The position numbers were made by a program, and so were the translations under genes. The notes under the pieces were generated by a model. That model was not told the origin of the DNA. It ran no database searches and worked only from the letters and a program-made list of their open reading frames with translations. 24,049 nucleotides of DNA from a virus. This document shows, in pieces, positions 14,052 to 21,244 of the stretch. How positions within the stretch are numbered: position 1 is the first letter of the stretch; the number at the start of each line of letters is the position of its first letter. The stretch lies in the IMG/VR virus record IMGVR_UViG_3300009034_000208, positions 1-24,049 of that record. One strand, given 5' to 3'.

Positions 14052-14933
14052 CTAAGTTAAAGCGTTTATTTCAACAACTGCGTTACTACGTTTTATAACG
14101 GGAACAACGGCTTCCCAAACTTTGCCTTTATAGTTCATGTTAGATTCTTGCTGCAGGTAGTTAGTGATGTCTGCACCCACGATTAGTTCAAAGTTGCCTG
14201 GTTGCACGTCAACGAGTAGAACCCTGTCTGTTCCGCCATCGCTTGCGTACAGGTTGTCGCTGACCAGAATGTTCTCTACGCCTCCAATAAGTTCTCCTAC
14301 CGCTTGGAAACCCCACTTTTCAGTGTTGCTGATCAAAGCTTCTATTTGTCCGTACCACGTGCTGTTCAAGATGAGCTTGTAGGGACCATAGTATCCTGCG
14401 GCTCTAAGTAGTTGCTTGGCTGTTGCAATGTACGTGAGGTAGTTTGCGCTCCAGTCGCCTCCCACCGTTGATTGCTTGTTTGTGCCAGTTGCTAAACCTA
14501 GAATGCCAAGTGCAGGCCAACCAGTGTATTCTCCAGAGAGAATGAGTTTGTCCTCTTCCTCCGCCACTTGCCTAGCCGCGTTTTCTGCGTGTTGAGTGTT
14601 CAAGTCTTCCCCAGTGTTTCTTCGCATCAACACATCTCTCCAGTGAAGGGTGTAATCTTTGCTTATGATGGGGATATTCGCTGATCCTTCAGTTAGGTCC
14701 ACGAGGTCTTCGCTTGCTTCTTCGCCTGTCATGCTTATTGTTGCTTGTCCCATGTCGTTTTCAGTGTAGTAAGTGTATTTTCGGAAGCCAGCGTGAGCTA
14801 ATGACCGGATAGGCATGAGTTGCCTTCCGATGAGCATTGGCCTGACGGTTTTGGTGATGGCTGTTTCCACATTGTTGATTTCGTAGTCCGTTAAGGTTCC
14901 AGTGGCTAAACCGACTCGTCTAAGGTTCTGCAT
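14052..14933 (-). CDS. Major capsid protein, HK97 fold, encapsulin-like
   Basis: The 293-residue product has the length and motif order of encapsulin-type HK97 shells. Residues 87-105 (IPIISKDYTLHWRDVLMRR), 119-134 (AARQVAEEEDKLILSG), 183-190 (GPYKLILN) and 248-256 (FELIVGADI) match, in order and spacing, the corresponding segments of family 1 encapsulins as remembered (for example ...RKVAEFEDEVIFRG and GPYTLVIN in the Thermotoga protein). It lies directly after the decoration gene and downstream of protease, scaffold, portal and terminase genes, so it is a viral capsid subunit rather than a free encapsulin. The N-terminus is short, with no delta domain, consistent with a separate scaffold. 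The start is ATG 14933. Confidence 0.88.
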   Translation of the reverse strand: MQNLRRVGLATGTLTDYEINNVETAITKTVRPMLIGRQLMPIRSLAHAGFRKYTYYTENDMGQATISMTGEEASEDLVDLTEGSANIPIISKDYTLHWRDVLMRRNTGEDLNTQHAENAARQVAEEEDKLILSGEYTGWPALGILGLATGTNKQSTVGGDWSANYLTYIATAKQLLRAAGYYGPYKLILNSTWYGQIEALISNTEKWGFQAVGELIGGVENILVSDNLYASDGGTDRVLLVDVQPGNFELIVGADITNYLQQESNMNYKGKVWEAVVPVIKRSNAVVEINALT

Positions 14934-14946
14934 GGTTCAAGTCACC

Positions 14947-15420
14947 TTAAATTGTCAGTTTAACGAGAATCCAGTCACACGTACCTGAAGCAGCCGAAGC
15001 TTGCAATGCATATCCTATATCCGCTAAAGCCGTGGTGTATGCTTGTATCATTCCAGTGGCTGTTGATTCCACTCTTTCGCCTATCGTTATGGTTTCGCCG
15101 CTTAAGAGTAGAAGTTTAACTATTATGTCACCGCGTAAAACGCGAATTTGGTCGCCAGCTGTGAAGGTTGTTGTTGGTGCGCCACTCACCGTTTCGTTGG
15201 CTTGCATATCAGTAAGTTTTTTGTCTGATGGAACATCTGCAACACCTAATACTTCAAGTGACGCTGCGCCAGCACATGCTTTACAATCCCACTCATTTGT
15301 GTCCCTAACTACCAGTCTTCCTGGTGCGAAGTTGGTGACTGTTAGAACTTCCAGTTCTTGCGTTAACGGTGTTCCAGCGTACAGGATAGCGTTGGATGGT
15401 TGAATTAGTCCTTGAGGCAC
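14947..15420 (-). CDS. Capsid decoration / cement protein
   Basis: GTG at 15420 overlaps the upstream TAG by one base. The 157-residue product is beta-rich, with FAPGRLVVRDTNEWDCKAC (about residues 31-49), LEVLGVADV, FTAGDQIRVLRGDIIVKLLL and TIGERVESTATGMIQAY. This is the layout of DUF2190/Gp24-like cement proteins, which stud the outside of HK97-type capsids. The single gene immediately before the major capsid gene is the usual place for such a protein. Cysteines at CKAC and near the C-terminus (GTCDW) might bind metal or form a bond. Confidence 0.72.
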   Translation of the reverse strand: MPQGLIQPSNAILYAGTPLTQELEVLTVTNFAPGRLVVRDTNEWDCKACAGAASLEVLGVADVPSDKKLTDMQANETVSGAPTTTFTAGDQIRVLRGDIIVKLLLLSGETITIGERVESTATGMIQAYTTALADIGYALQASAASGTCDWILVKLTI

Positions 15421-15830
15421 TAGAATTCACCGCCTTTAGCGAGGATTTCCTTTCTGGTAAGCCCGTATAATGAGCCTACCGTTAAGTTTCCTTGCTGTTC
15501 ACTGTCGCCTGCTGCGCGGATGTTCTTGTATGTACTCTGCACTCCTTTGGCTTTTGCGAGTGTAGCGTCAATCTGCTGCAACTCTTGAATTGATTTATTG
15601 TCTAGTTCTATTTTGCTAAAACCGTCGCTTTTAGCTTGGATATGTACCATTAAGTCAGTTCGCAGTTCGCCCTCAATCACCTTGTTAGCTTCCGTGAGTT
15701 GACGCTTCAACAGTTTGTTCTCAGCGTCCTTCTGTAAGTACCGTGTCTTGAACTCTGAAGCTCTAAGTGTAGCATTCGCTAGTTGTGATGCCACTGTCTC
15801 ATTCGCCGTTGTTGTTGGTTTTTTTGTCAT
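15420..15830 (-). CDS. 136-aa coiled-coil head-module protein
   Basis: ATG at 15830 follows GAGGAT. The 136-residue product is strongly helical: residues 10-60 (ASEFKTRYLQKDAENKLLKRQ) are predicted coiled coil, a second helix spans about 75-100 (IQELQQIDATLAKAKG), and a conserved-looking tail follows (GNLTVGSLYGLTRKEIL). It sits between protease/scaffold and decoration genes. It might help capsid assembly as a second scaffold or as a minor head protein. No family is recognised with certainty. Confidence 0.65.
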   Translation of the reverse strand: MTKKPTTTANETVASQLANATLRASEFKTRYLQKDAENKLLKRQLTEANKVIEGELRTDLMVHIQAKSDGFSKIELDNKSIQELQQIDATLAKAKGVQSTYKNIRAAGDSEQQGNLTVGSLYGLTRKEILAKGGEF

Positions 15831-15837
15831 GATAAAT

Positions 15838-15971
15838 CCTCATTATTTTTTGTTTTGCAGTTTGCTTTAGCCACGCCTGCGTTGAGCGTGAACAACCGAC
15901 TTGGTTAACCTACCTTGTTGCCCAGTAGGGAAAGCACTAACCTGGCCTTCGAAGGGTCAAAAAGATGACTG
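15838..15971. other. 134-bp intergenic region with small inverted repeats
   Basis: This is one of the longest non-coding gaps in the array. It has several short inverted repeats: CACGC/GCGTG, AACC/GGTT around GACTT, CCTAC/GTAGG, and the palindrome CCTTCGAAGG. On the plus strand, TGGCC-TTCGAAG-GGTCA resembles a tRNA T arm, but no matching acceptor, D or anticodon arms fit. On the minus strand an A-rich stretch precedes the 15830 start and might hold a promoter. Nothing firm is identified. Confidence 0.3.
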
Positions 15972-16175
15972 TTAATCTTCCCAGCAGACGATGGCGAGAG
16001 CTAAGGGTGTTGCGGTTGCGTGGTAGCTTTGAAGCATACAGATGGAAACGTGAGATTTAGCGCGGTCATGTGCATCAAGAATGTCGTTAACTCGTTTTGA
16101 CAGGGTAGTCGCTGCGCTTGCCTCATCGTCGCCGTGTGCTACAGTGCCAGTTACAATATCTGTTCCTTGAGCCAT
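15972..16175 (-). CDS. 67-aa small head-module protein
   Basis: ATG at 16175 follows AGGTGA with suitable spacing, ten bases after the protease stop. The 67-residue product has an N-terminal segment rich in Gly, Thr and Ala (QGTDIVTGTVAHGDDEASAA), one helix (TTLSKRVNDILDAHDRAKSH) and a hydrophobic end (ATPLALAIVCWED). No motif identifies a family. The coupling and the ribosome binding site support it as a real gene. Confidence 0.6.
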   Translation of the reverse strand: MAQGTDIVTGTVAHGDDEASAATTLSKRVNDILDAHDRAKSHVSICMLQSYHATATPLALAIVCWED

Positions 16176-16185
16176 AGCCAGTCAC

Positions 16186-16821
16186 CTACAGGGGATGTCT
16201 GCGGTTTGTTTTGCGTTCTAAGATGTCTTTTTCACGTTTCATCTTCAGCAGTTCTTGGCTTTCGTTGATCAGGTCTGTTGCTTCTTGATGTTCACCCGCC
16301 AGTTCAGCATTACACCATTCAGTTGCTTCTTCCTCAGTTAAGCCTTCGTCTTTCTTGTTCTGCACGCACTTCTCCATCAGTGAAGGCTCGTCGTCTTGGT
16401 CTGTCTCTGCTGGTTTACATTGGCTTTCAGCTTCTTCCCTCGACAATCCTGCCTGCATTTTAGTTGCTACACAACTATCAAAGTCTTCTTGGTCTCCTTC
16501 TGCCACTGGATGTTCTGCTCTACATTCTGCTTCAGCGTCTTCTCTGGATACTCCATCGCTCATTTTAGCGTTGACACACTTCTCGTAAGCTGTTAGCTCT
16601 GGTTCTCCACCTGTCTCTTCTTGGTCAAGCTGTTCCGCTACGGGTCCAGGCTCATCCGCCGGTTCTGTTCCGGCCTGGCACAACGCTTCCGCTTGTCCGC
16701 GAGTGATGGGTGGTGTAGCCTCTGCTCCCTCAGCCATACGTTCAGCAACGCACTTTTCAAATTCAGCTTTGATTTCCTCGGGGTTTTTTGCATGTCCATA
16801 ATCTGCTTTTGTTTTTTTCAT
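16186..16821 (-). CDS. Nested scaffold protein from an internal in-frame start
   Basis: Within the protease gene, ATG 16821-16819 (M245) is preceded by AAAGGAGG with a 7-base spacer, one of the strongest ribosome binding sites in the window. It begins a 211-residue product (KKTKADYGHAKNPEEI...) that contains four of the five paired-cysteine repeats and the helical C-terminus, and none of the protease domain. Lambda and several other phages make scaffold this way from the 3' part of the protease gene in the same frame. The product would outnumber the full-length protease. Confidence 0.65.
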   Translation of the reverse strand: MKKTKADYGHAKNPEEIKAEFEKCVAERMAEGAEATPPITRGQAEALCQAGTEPADEPGPVAEQLDQEETGGEPELTAYEKCVNAKMSDGVSREDAEAECRAEHPVAEGDQEDFDSCVATKMQAGLSREEAESQCKPAETDQDDEPSLMEKCVQNKKDEGLTEEEATEWCNAELAGEHQEATDLINESQELLKMKREKDILERKTNRRHPL

Positions 16822-17553
16822 GTTTTTTCCTCCTTTAACTGTGTTATCTTCCGCTGGGGTTTTCCCAGTAGTTTGTTTGTGTAACCAAGCGCAAAACGCG
16901 TCTGGGTCACTTTTATCTTGGTTCTTGCTTACGCAATCAGCAAAGTCCTTATAGTCTGCGAAGGGGTCTAAAGCGATTCTCCGCGCTATTTTGATTGCTG
17001 TGTCAACTCCAATTCCGCAAGCGGGGGCAGGACATCTTCCTTTCAAGACTCCCGTAGCTACATGGTCAAGAAGCATGTCACGCATGATGTAATCGTAAGC
17101 ATGTTTGTTGCCCGTGAGTGGGTCTTTCCAGATACCTGGTTCCGTTTCAGGTTGATAATAGAAGCCAATGCTCACGTCTAATGCTTCACCTATTTTTGTT
17201 GATGCTTTACGAACCTTCTCAAGGAATTCGGGTGAGGTAAACTCTTTATCAAAAGTTAATTGTGCTCGAACTTTACCATTATCCATGAATATGTTTTGTA
17301 CGCCACCTTGAACGTCTTGTTGGCTCATTATTACCATGCTATCTGGGTGGTCGTGAATGATTAGTTTTGCGCCTGCATACTTCAAACGGCGAGACATTTT
17401 ATGTAGTTCTCTTCTACATTTTAATGCTCTGCCATCGGGGTATGGGTAAACTCCCTCTTTAGATATAACAGCGTTAACAGTTAGTTGTTTGTCACTGTCT
17501 TTAACGATTTGTACGCTGTCAAGTTTCACGTTGTCATACGCTATTTTCTTCAT
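16186..17553 (-). CDS. Prohead protease (DUF2213-like) fused to Cys-repeat scaffold
   Basis: The 455-residue product starts at ATG 17553. Residues 1-200 match the DUF2213 prohead protease pattern: IIHDHPDSM (65-73), EALDVSIGFYY (123-133, likely nucleophile S128), YDYIMRDMLLDHVATGV (153-169) and GRCPAPACGIG. H69, S128 and H164 are candidate catalytic residues by analogy. Residues 200-455 are acidic and carry five paired-cysteine units: C207/C221, C268/C292, C326/C344, C361/C379 and C396/C414. The last three have a 35-residue period and 18-residue spacing. The C-terminal half is the probable scaffold, removed when the capsid matures. An internal start at 16821 would make it separately. The gene lies just upstream of the decoration and capsid module. 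Confidence 0.82.
   Translation of the reverse strand: MKKIAYDNVKLDSVQIVKDSDKQLTVNAVISKEGVYPYPDGRALKCRRELHKMSRRLKYAGAKLIIHDHPDSMVIMSQQDVQGGVQNIFMDNGKVRAQLTFDKEFTSPEFLEKVRKASTKIGEALDVSIGFYYQPETEPGIWKDPLTGNKHAYDYIMRDMLLDHVATGVLKGRCPAPACGIGVDTAIKIARRIALDPFADYKDFADCVSKNQDKSDPDAFCAWLHKQTTGKTPAEDNTVKGGKNMKKTKADYGHAKNPEEIKAEFEKCVAERMAEGAEATPPITRGQAEALCQAGTEPADEPGPVAEQLDQEETGGEPELTAYEKCVNAKMSDGVSREDAEAECRAEHPVAEGDQEDFDSCVATKMQAGLSREEAESQCKPAETDQDDEPSLMEKCVQNKKDEGLTEEEATEWCNAELAGEHQEATDLINESQELLKMKREKDILERKTNRRHPL
16819..16836 (-). promoter_or_regulatory. Internal ribosome binding site and start for the scaffold
   Basis: AAAGGAGG (16836-16829), seven bases, then ATG (16821-16819), all inside the open protease frame. 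The strength and exact spacing are unlikely to be needed for coding, because the stretch encodes a linker (TVKGGKN). Confidence 0.7.
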
Positions 17554-17589
17554 TTTTTCTCAACTTTCCAGTTGTAATCTTTAGCATTT

Positions 17590-19335
17590 TTATGGGTCTA
17601 AATCTTCGCCCCAAGCAGACACAGTATCATCGTCTTTCACGTTGCCGCCCCAGAGAGTTCCTGTTCCAGCATCAGTTACATCTGTGGTGCAAGCTCTAAA
17701 GTCGTTGCCATTAACGAAAGTCTTGTCACAATCGGCGTTTTCAATCCAAAGTCCTGTCGCACAATTATACAAATAATTATTAAGAATTGAGTTGTTGTCA
17801 GCACTATACATATGTATTCCCGTTCTGTTTGTTATTGTGGTGTTGTAGATGTAATTACCATTTGCAAAATTATGGTCTGCTCCTGTAGCGAAATATATCC
17901 CATCCTTAGCAGATGCGGTATCCATCACGTAATTGTTTAATACAGCACAAAAATCGGCATCACTTATCACTATCTGGTCATCTGTTGACCCTTCTACCCG
18001 ATTGCCATCTACAACAGCATTATTGGACTGGTAAATCAGTATTCCACGATTCTGCGTTCCAATAACAGTATTATTCACACAAACCGATTTACTGCCCAGA
18101 TAAACGAAGATACCGTCATCCGCTGATCCTTCGACTCGACATTCACTGATTAAGGTGTTTAATGCGTTTACAACGTAAATACCTACGTCACCAGCATTCA
18201 AAATTGTTAATTTGCTGAGAGTGATGTTTGAGTTAGAACTATCAACAACCCATACTCCGTCATCCACAGTATTTTCAATTATGACGCTATCTATGGTTAA
18301 ATCAGTGGCGTTGCTATCTATCATGATGCCATACGCGTTGCAATCGTTAAGAACACCATTTGAGACTGTTGCTCTCTCGACATATGTATCAATAAGTAGA
18401 CCAGATTGACCGCCAGACCCACAATTATTAATGTGAAAACCTGTCAAAACCGTATCTAAACATTTATGGGTTGCATCTGTTCCTTCAAGGTGTATACCAG
18501 TTAATGTTGCATCTTTTCCAGTTAACCCAGAGAAAACGTTCCCCCGACAGGTTTGATGCCAAGCCTGTAATCCGAAATTTTCATCAGAGGATGTGTCCCC
18601 CACAATATTGCTTGCTACACAGTAAGTGGTATCCTTGAAATAAAGATTATTCCCAACTACTCTTACACCAGAATTTTTGGTTACACAGTTAGAAACGATA
18701 GAGAAATCAACAGTTCCCGATGCATTTCCATACAAGGATATGTTTGATTGTCCAGACGTGTCCACAAGACATGATGATATGATGTCTCCTGTTGATGGTC
18801 CCTTGACGAAAATGCCTTCGTCCCACGTATCGTAAACGTAACAATTTTCTATGGTAGCATAATCTGCGTTAGCGTCAACCTCAATGCCCTTTGGATAACC
18901 ACCAGTTTGCCCTGCACGATTGCCATCCACTTGCAAATTTCTAATTGAACAGTAGTCAGCAGTACTTCTTATAACGCTGTCGTTTACTCCATTATCTATC
19001 GTAAGAATAGTGTTCCAACTTTCTCCGTCTATAACAATTTTGGCGTTAGAAACCTCAGGAGTGGCTGATAAAGAATAAAGACCATCTTTAATGAATATTT
19101 TTCCTCCACTCGACAAAACATCTATCGCCGCCTGTATCACCGTCGCTGCATCTGCTCCATCAACTCCACCAACATCATCAGAACCGCCGTAATCCATTTT
19201 TGATGTTGATCCATTAATCGCTTCGTAAACACTTCCAGTTTTACGTATGATATAAGAAGCGAGTTTGTCAGGTTCGTAGAGTCCTTGTCCTTCATCAATG
19301 TAAGGACATGTCCAATATGAAGGCATAGGTGACAT
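17590..19335 (-). CDS. Parallel beta-helix protein inside the head module
   Basis: The 581-residue product starts at ATG 19335 after AAAGGAG, which overlaps the upstream stop. An N-terminal tail (residues 1-26) precedes the entry module SYIIRKTGSVYEA (27-39) and DAATVIQAAIDVL (62-74). Residues about 90-550 are a long right-handed beta-helix with repeated rungs (TIENCYVYDTWDEGIFV, ISECRVEGSADDGIFV, VVDGNRVEGSTDDQIVI). The rungs resemble pectate-lyase-3/NosD-type repeats. It lies between the minor head protein and the protease, an unusual place for a spike, so it may be a head-bound fibre or a recently inserted gene. It has no signal peptide. A glycan-binding or degrading role is inferred. Confidence 0.8.
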   Translation of the reverse strand: MSPMPSYWTCPYIDEGQGLYEPDKLASYIIRKTGSVYEAINGSTSKMDYGGSDDVGGVDGADAATVIQAAIDVLSSGGKIFIKDGLYSLSATPEVSNAKIVIDGESWNTILTIDNGVNDSVIRSTADYCSIRNLQVDGNRAGQTGGYPKGIEVDANADYATIENCYVYDTWDEGIFVKGPSTGDIISSCLVDTSGQSNISLYGNASGTVDFSIVSNCVTKNSGVRVVGNNLYFKDTTYCVASNIVGDTSSDENFGLQAWHQTCRGNVFSGLTGKDATLTGIHLEGTDATHKCLDTVLTGFHINNCGSGGQSGLLIDTYVERATVSNGVLNDCNAYGIMIDSNATDLTIDSVIIENTVDDGVWVVDSSNSNITLSKLTILNAGDVGIYVVNALNTLISECRVEGSADDGIFVYLGSKSVCVNNTVIGTQNRGILIYQSNNAVVDGNRVEGSTDDQIVISDADFCAVLNNYVMDTASAKDGIYFATGADHNFANGNYIYNTTITNRTGIHMYSADNNSILNNYLYNCATGLWIENADCDKTFVNGNDFRACTTDVTDAGTGTLWGGNVKDDDTVSAWGEDLDP

Positions 19336-19339
19336 TTTT

Positions 19340-19732
19340 TTACTCCTTTTTCACTTCCTCAAGCAGTCTCACTAAATAGCATCGGCAGTTCGGGTGAACA
19401 TTCGCCCTAATCGTGCCGTAATCCATGATTTCAAGATAGGGAAACAAACCGCGCAGTCGATCGCCATGATAGTCTTCATGATAGTCCTCGTGTTCAGCGT
19501 GGCGACGGCACAACTCGCAAGTCCTTTCATCCACGACTTCTTGGAACAACCAAATGTCCATGTGGCTGAAGTAGGTGATTGCTGGACGTTGCGGTTCAGG
19601 AATGCGTTTCAGCGCACCTAAAGCAACTACTGCTCTAGTGCTTATGACTGCGTTTACGCAACTCCGTGACCGCTGTGCTTCCATCTCCGAGAGGCTTAAC
19701 GTTGTAGGTTTCTCCTTTATCAAACTGTTCAA
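19340..19732 (-). CDS. MuF-like minor head protein, short form
   Basis: The 130-residue product contains the C-terminal metal-binding module of phage Mu F / SPP1 gp7-type minor head proteins: ERTCELCRRH (C72, C75), GLFPYLEIMDYGTIRANVHPNCRCYL (starting at G95; H113, C116, C118). Full-length members are usually well over 200 residues; here the N-terminal helical part is almost absent. A short tandem duplication (HEDYHEDYHGD) lies beside the metal site. The frame opens at TTG 19732, overlapping the portal gene by 98 bp, but the true start is unclear (TTG 19723 or ATG 19684 are also in frame). The protein likely sits inside the procapsid near the portal. Confidence 0.75.
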   Translation of the reverse strand: MNSLIKEKPTTLSLSEMEAQRSRSCVNAVISTRAVVALGALKRIPEPQRPAITYFSHMDIWLFQEVVDERTCELCRRHAEHEDYHEDYHGDRLRGLFPYLEIMDYGTIRANVHPNCRCYLVRLLEEVKKE

Positions 19733-21032
19733 AACTCGATTTGCCTAAGACCTCGTTTCCACCCTGTTCTTCGCTGAGGTCTTCAAGGTCAGGGTCAATG
19801 GCTTTCCTCACCTCGTTCCGCGTCATGTATTGTCCTTTAATTTGCCATGCTTGCGCTTCCATCAATTCAATCTCAGCTTTCTTCTCCTCCGTGAGTTCTA
19901 TACCGCTTTGCCATTTGAACATGAACTCTTCATGATCGCTTGTGGGACTGTAGACATCCCGTATCACGTTGATTAGTTTTCGTATGCCACTTTCATACCC
20001 GCTCTGAGCGTCACTAACCACACCATAGTATTCTTGTTGGTTGACTTCTGAACCCGTCAACGCTCCCGCTTGTACCCCGCGCAATATGGCTAATGGGATG
20101 CCTGTTCCGCAACTGATGTTCTCCATAATGGGCAAGTAATAGTTCATCGGGTCCAACGCTCTGCCCGCTGCACCCTTAAACTCTATCACTTGATCCTCGT
20201 TGTGAGCGAAGTATGTTCTTGCTGAAAGGTTGCTGAATGAGCCAGCGTCCATGTAACTGTCGATGTCAGCTTGTTCCGCGCCAGTGAATGTTATGTCGGG
20301 GATGCCGCTGCCGTACCGGAACATGGTTTGCCCCATGCCCCACCTGATGTTTCTTAGAGTTACGATGTCGTCCCACACTGGATCAAGAACACTTAATCCC
20401 TGCCATTCTTCCCTGCTACTAGAATATGTTCTTCTCGTTGCAAAATGGATCACTCGGCTGTAGTGAACTCGCAGGTAAGCTGCTATGCCTGGCTGTTTAA
20501 TGTGGTATATCTGGGGTAATCCGTAACGCGGGTCAGTCTTGTCTTTAACTGTTATGACTTTAGGTATTTGTGGAGGACCGTAGGCTTTGATTTCTCTGAG
20601 GGCTGTGGGTTCAGTTACTTCTTGCGAAAGGTCTTTCGTCTTATCCTCATAACCAAGCACAAGGATTGAGTAGCCGTAAGCCCGTTCAAACACGCTCATC
20701 AACGTGAACTCGCGTTTCGCTTTAAGCCGGGTTAGTTCCGTTTGAATGTCCTTGTCAAACTGTTTACTCTTCTCTTCATCCTCTTCGCCTTCATGAGCCA
20801 GTTCAAACCAGTTGTCGAAAATGTCATGGGCAACCGTGAACACTGCCCTGTGCGCTACGGGTTCCCTTGTGATGGCGAAGGTTCTGAAGTTGTCGGTGAT
20901 GTCTGCGCCGTATTCGCCTCCAGCCCCGCCCGTTCCACTACGTGGTATGAGGAGTCCTGTGCCTGTGTCGGCAACGTCTGCCGTGCCTATTTTCTTTCCG
21001 CGTCCCAAGAAACGTTTTATTCCATCAAACAT
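19635..21032 (-). CDS. Portal protein (DUF1073-type)
   Basis: The 465-residue product is the dodecameric vertex protein through which DNA is packaged. The start is ATG 21032, since GGAAGGA lies 10 bases upstream; a TTG 18 bases earlier is less likely. Family features are LSVLDPVWDDIVTLRNI, the glycine-rich GMGQTMFRYGSGIPDI, and NISCGTGIPLAILRGVQAGALTG, followed by the helical stretch ending in QYMTRNEVRKAI. An N-terminal Gly-rich segment (SGTGGAGGEYG) precedes the clip/wing core. It follows the large terminase in the usual order, but a plus-strand gene separates the two. Its end overlaps the minor head gene. Confidence 0.88.
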   Translation of the reverse strand: MFDGIKRFLGRGKKIGTADVADTGTGLLIPRSGTGGAGGEYGADITDNFRTFAITREPVAHRAVFTVAHDIFDNWFELAHEGEEDEEKSKQFDKDIQTELTRLKAKREFTLMSVFERAYGYSILVLGYEDKTKDLSQEVTEPTALREIKAYGPPQIPKVITVKDKTDPRYGLPQIYHIKQPGIAAYLRVHYSRVIHFATRRTYSSSREEWQGLSVLDPVWDDIVTLRNIRWGMGQTMFRYGSGIPDITFTGAEQADIDSYMDAGSFSNLSARTYFAHNEDQVIEFKGAAGRALDPMNYYLPIMENISCGTGIPLAILRGVQAGALTGSEVNQQEYYGVVSDAQSGYESGIRKLINVIRDVYSPTSDHEEFMFKWQSGIELTEEKKAEIELMEAQAWQIKGQYMTRNEVRKAIDPDLEDLSEEQGGNEVLGKSSFEQFDKGETYNVKPLGDGSTAVTELRKRSHKH

Positions 21033-21040
21033 TTTATATA
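21032..21040 (+). promoter_or_regulatory. TATA box for the plus-strand 53-aa gene
   Basis: On the plus strand TTTTATATA lies 36-44 bases before ATG 21076. An archaeal TATA box about 26 bases before transcription start would place initiation near 21064 and leave a leader of about 10 bases. An A/C-rich stretch upstream (CATCAAAC) may be the BRE. The sequence overlaps the portal start region. Confidence 0.5.
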
Positions 21041-21075
21041 GTCCTTCCAACGATTAAAGTAATGAAGTGATTAAG

Positions 21076-21237
21076 ATGACAACTCTTATTTCTACATACT
21101 TTACTAAAGAAGAACTTGACTTTATTGAGAGTGCATTATTCATTTTCAAAGATGAGTTTGTGTCAAACCCCACAGAGTTGGAGCAGTTGGAAAAACTCTA
21201 TACGAAAGTCAAGAAGCTTCAAGGCGAAGTTCAATAA
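21076..21237 (+). CDS. 53-aa plus-strand gene inside the packaging module
   Basis: A 53-codon frame runs opposite to all its neighbours, filling the gap between portal and large terminase. ATG 21076 is preceded by AAGTGATT (weak ribosome binding site) and by a TATA-like TTTTATATA; a T6 tract follows the stop. The product is hydrophobic near the start (TTLISTYFT), then helical (KEELDFIESALFIFKDEF, ELEQLEKLYTKVKKLQG), acidic overall, and without cysteines. The self-contained promoter, gene and terminator point to an independent unit. It could be a small regulator or anti-host factor expressed at another time than the late genes. No family is recognised. Confidence 0.6.
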   Translation: MTTLISTYFTKEELDFIESALFIFKDEFVSNPTELEQLEKLYTKVKKLQGEVQ

Positions 21238-21238
21238 G

Positions 21239-21244
21239 TTTTTT
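21239..21244 (+). terminator. T6 tract ending the plus-strand gene
   Basis: Six T follow the plus-strand TAA by one base and overlap the terminase stop codon on the other strand. Archaeal RNA polymerase terminates at such tracts, so this may end the small antisense transcript. Confidence 0.4.

Noticed and set aside
15905-15970. Possible tRNA (T-arm-like TGGCC-TTCGAAG-GGTCA)
   Set aside because: No acceptor, anticodon or D arm could be paired around it on either strand, and the candidate anticodon stem has an 11-base loop.
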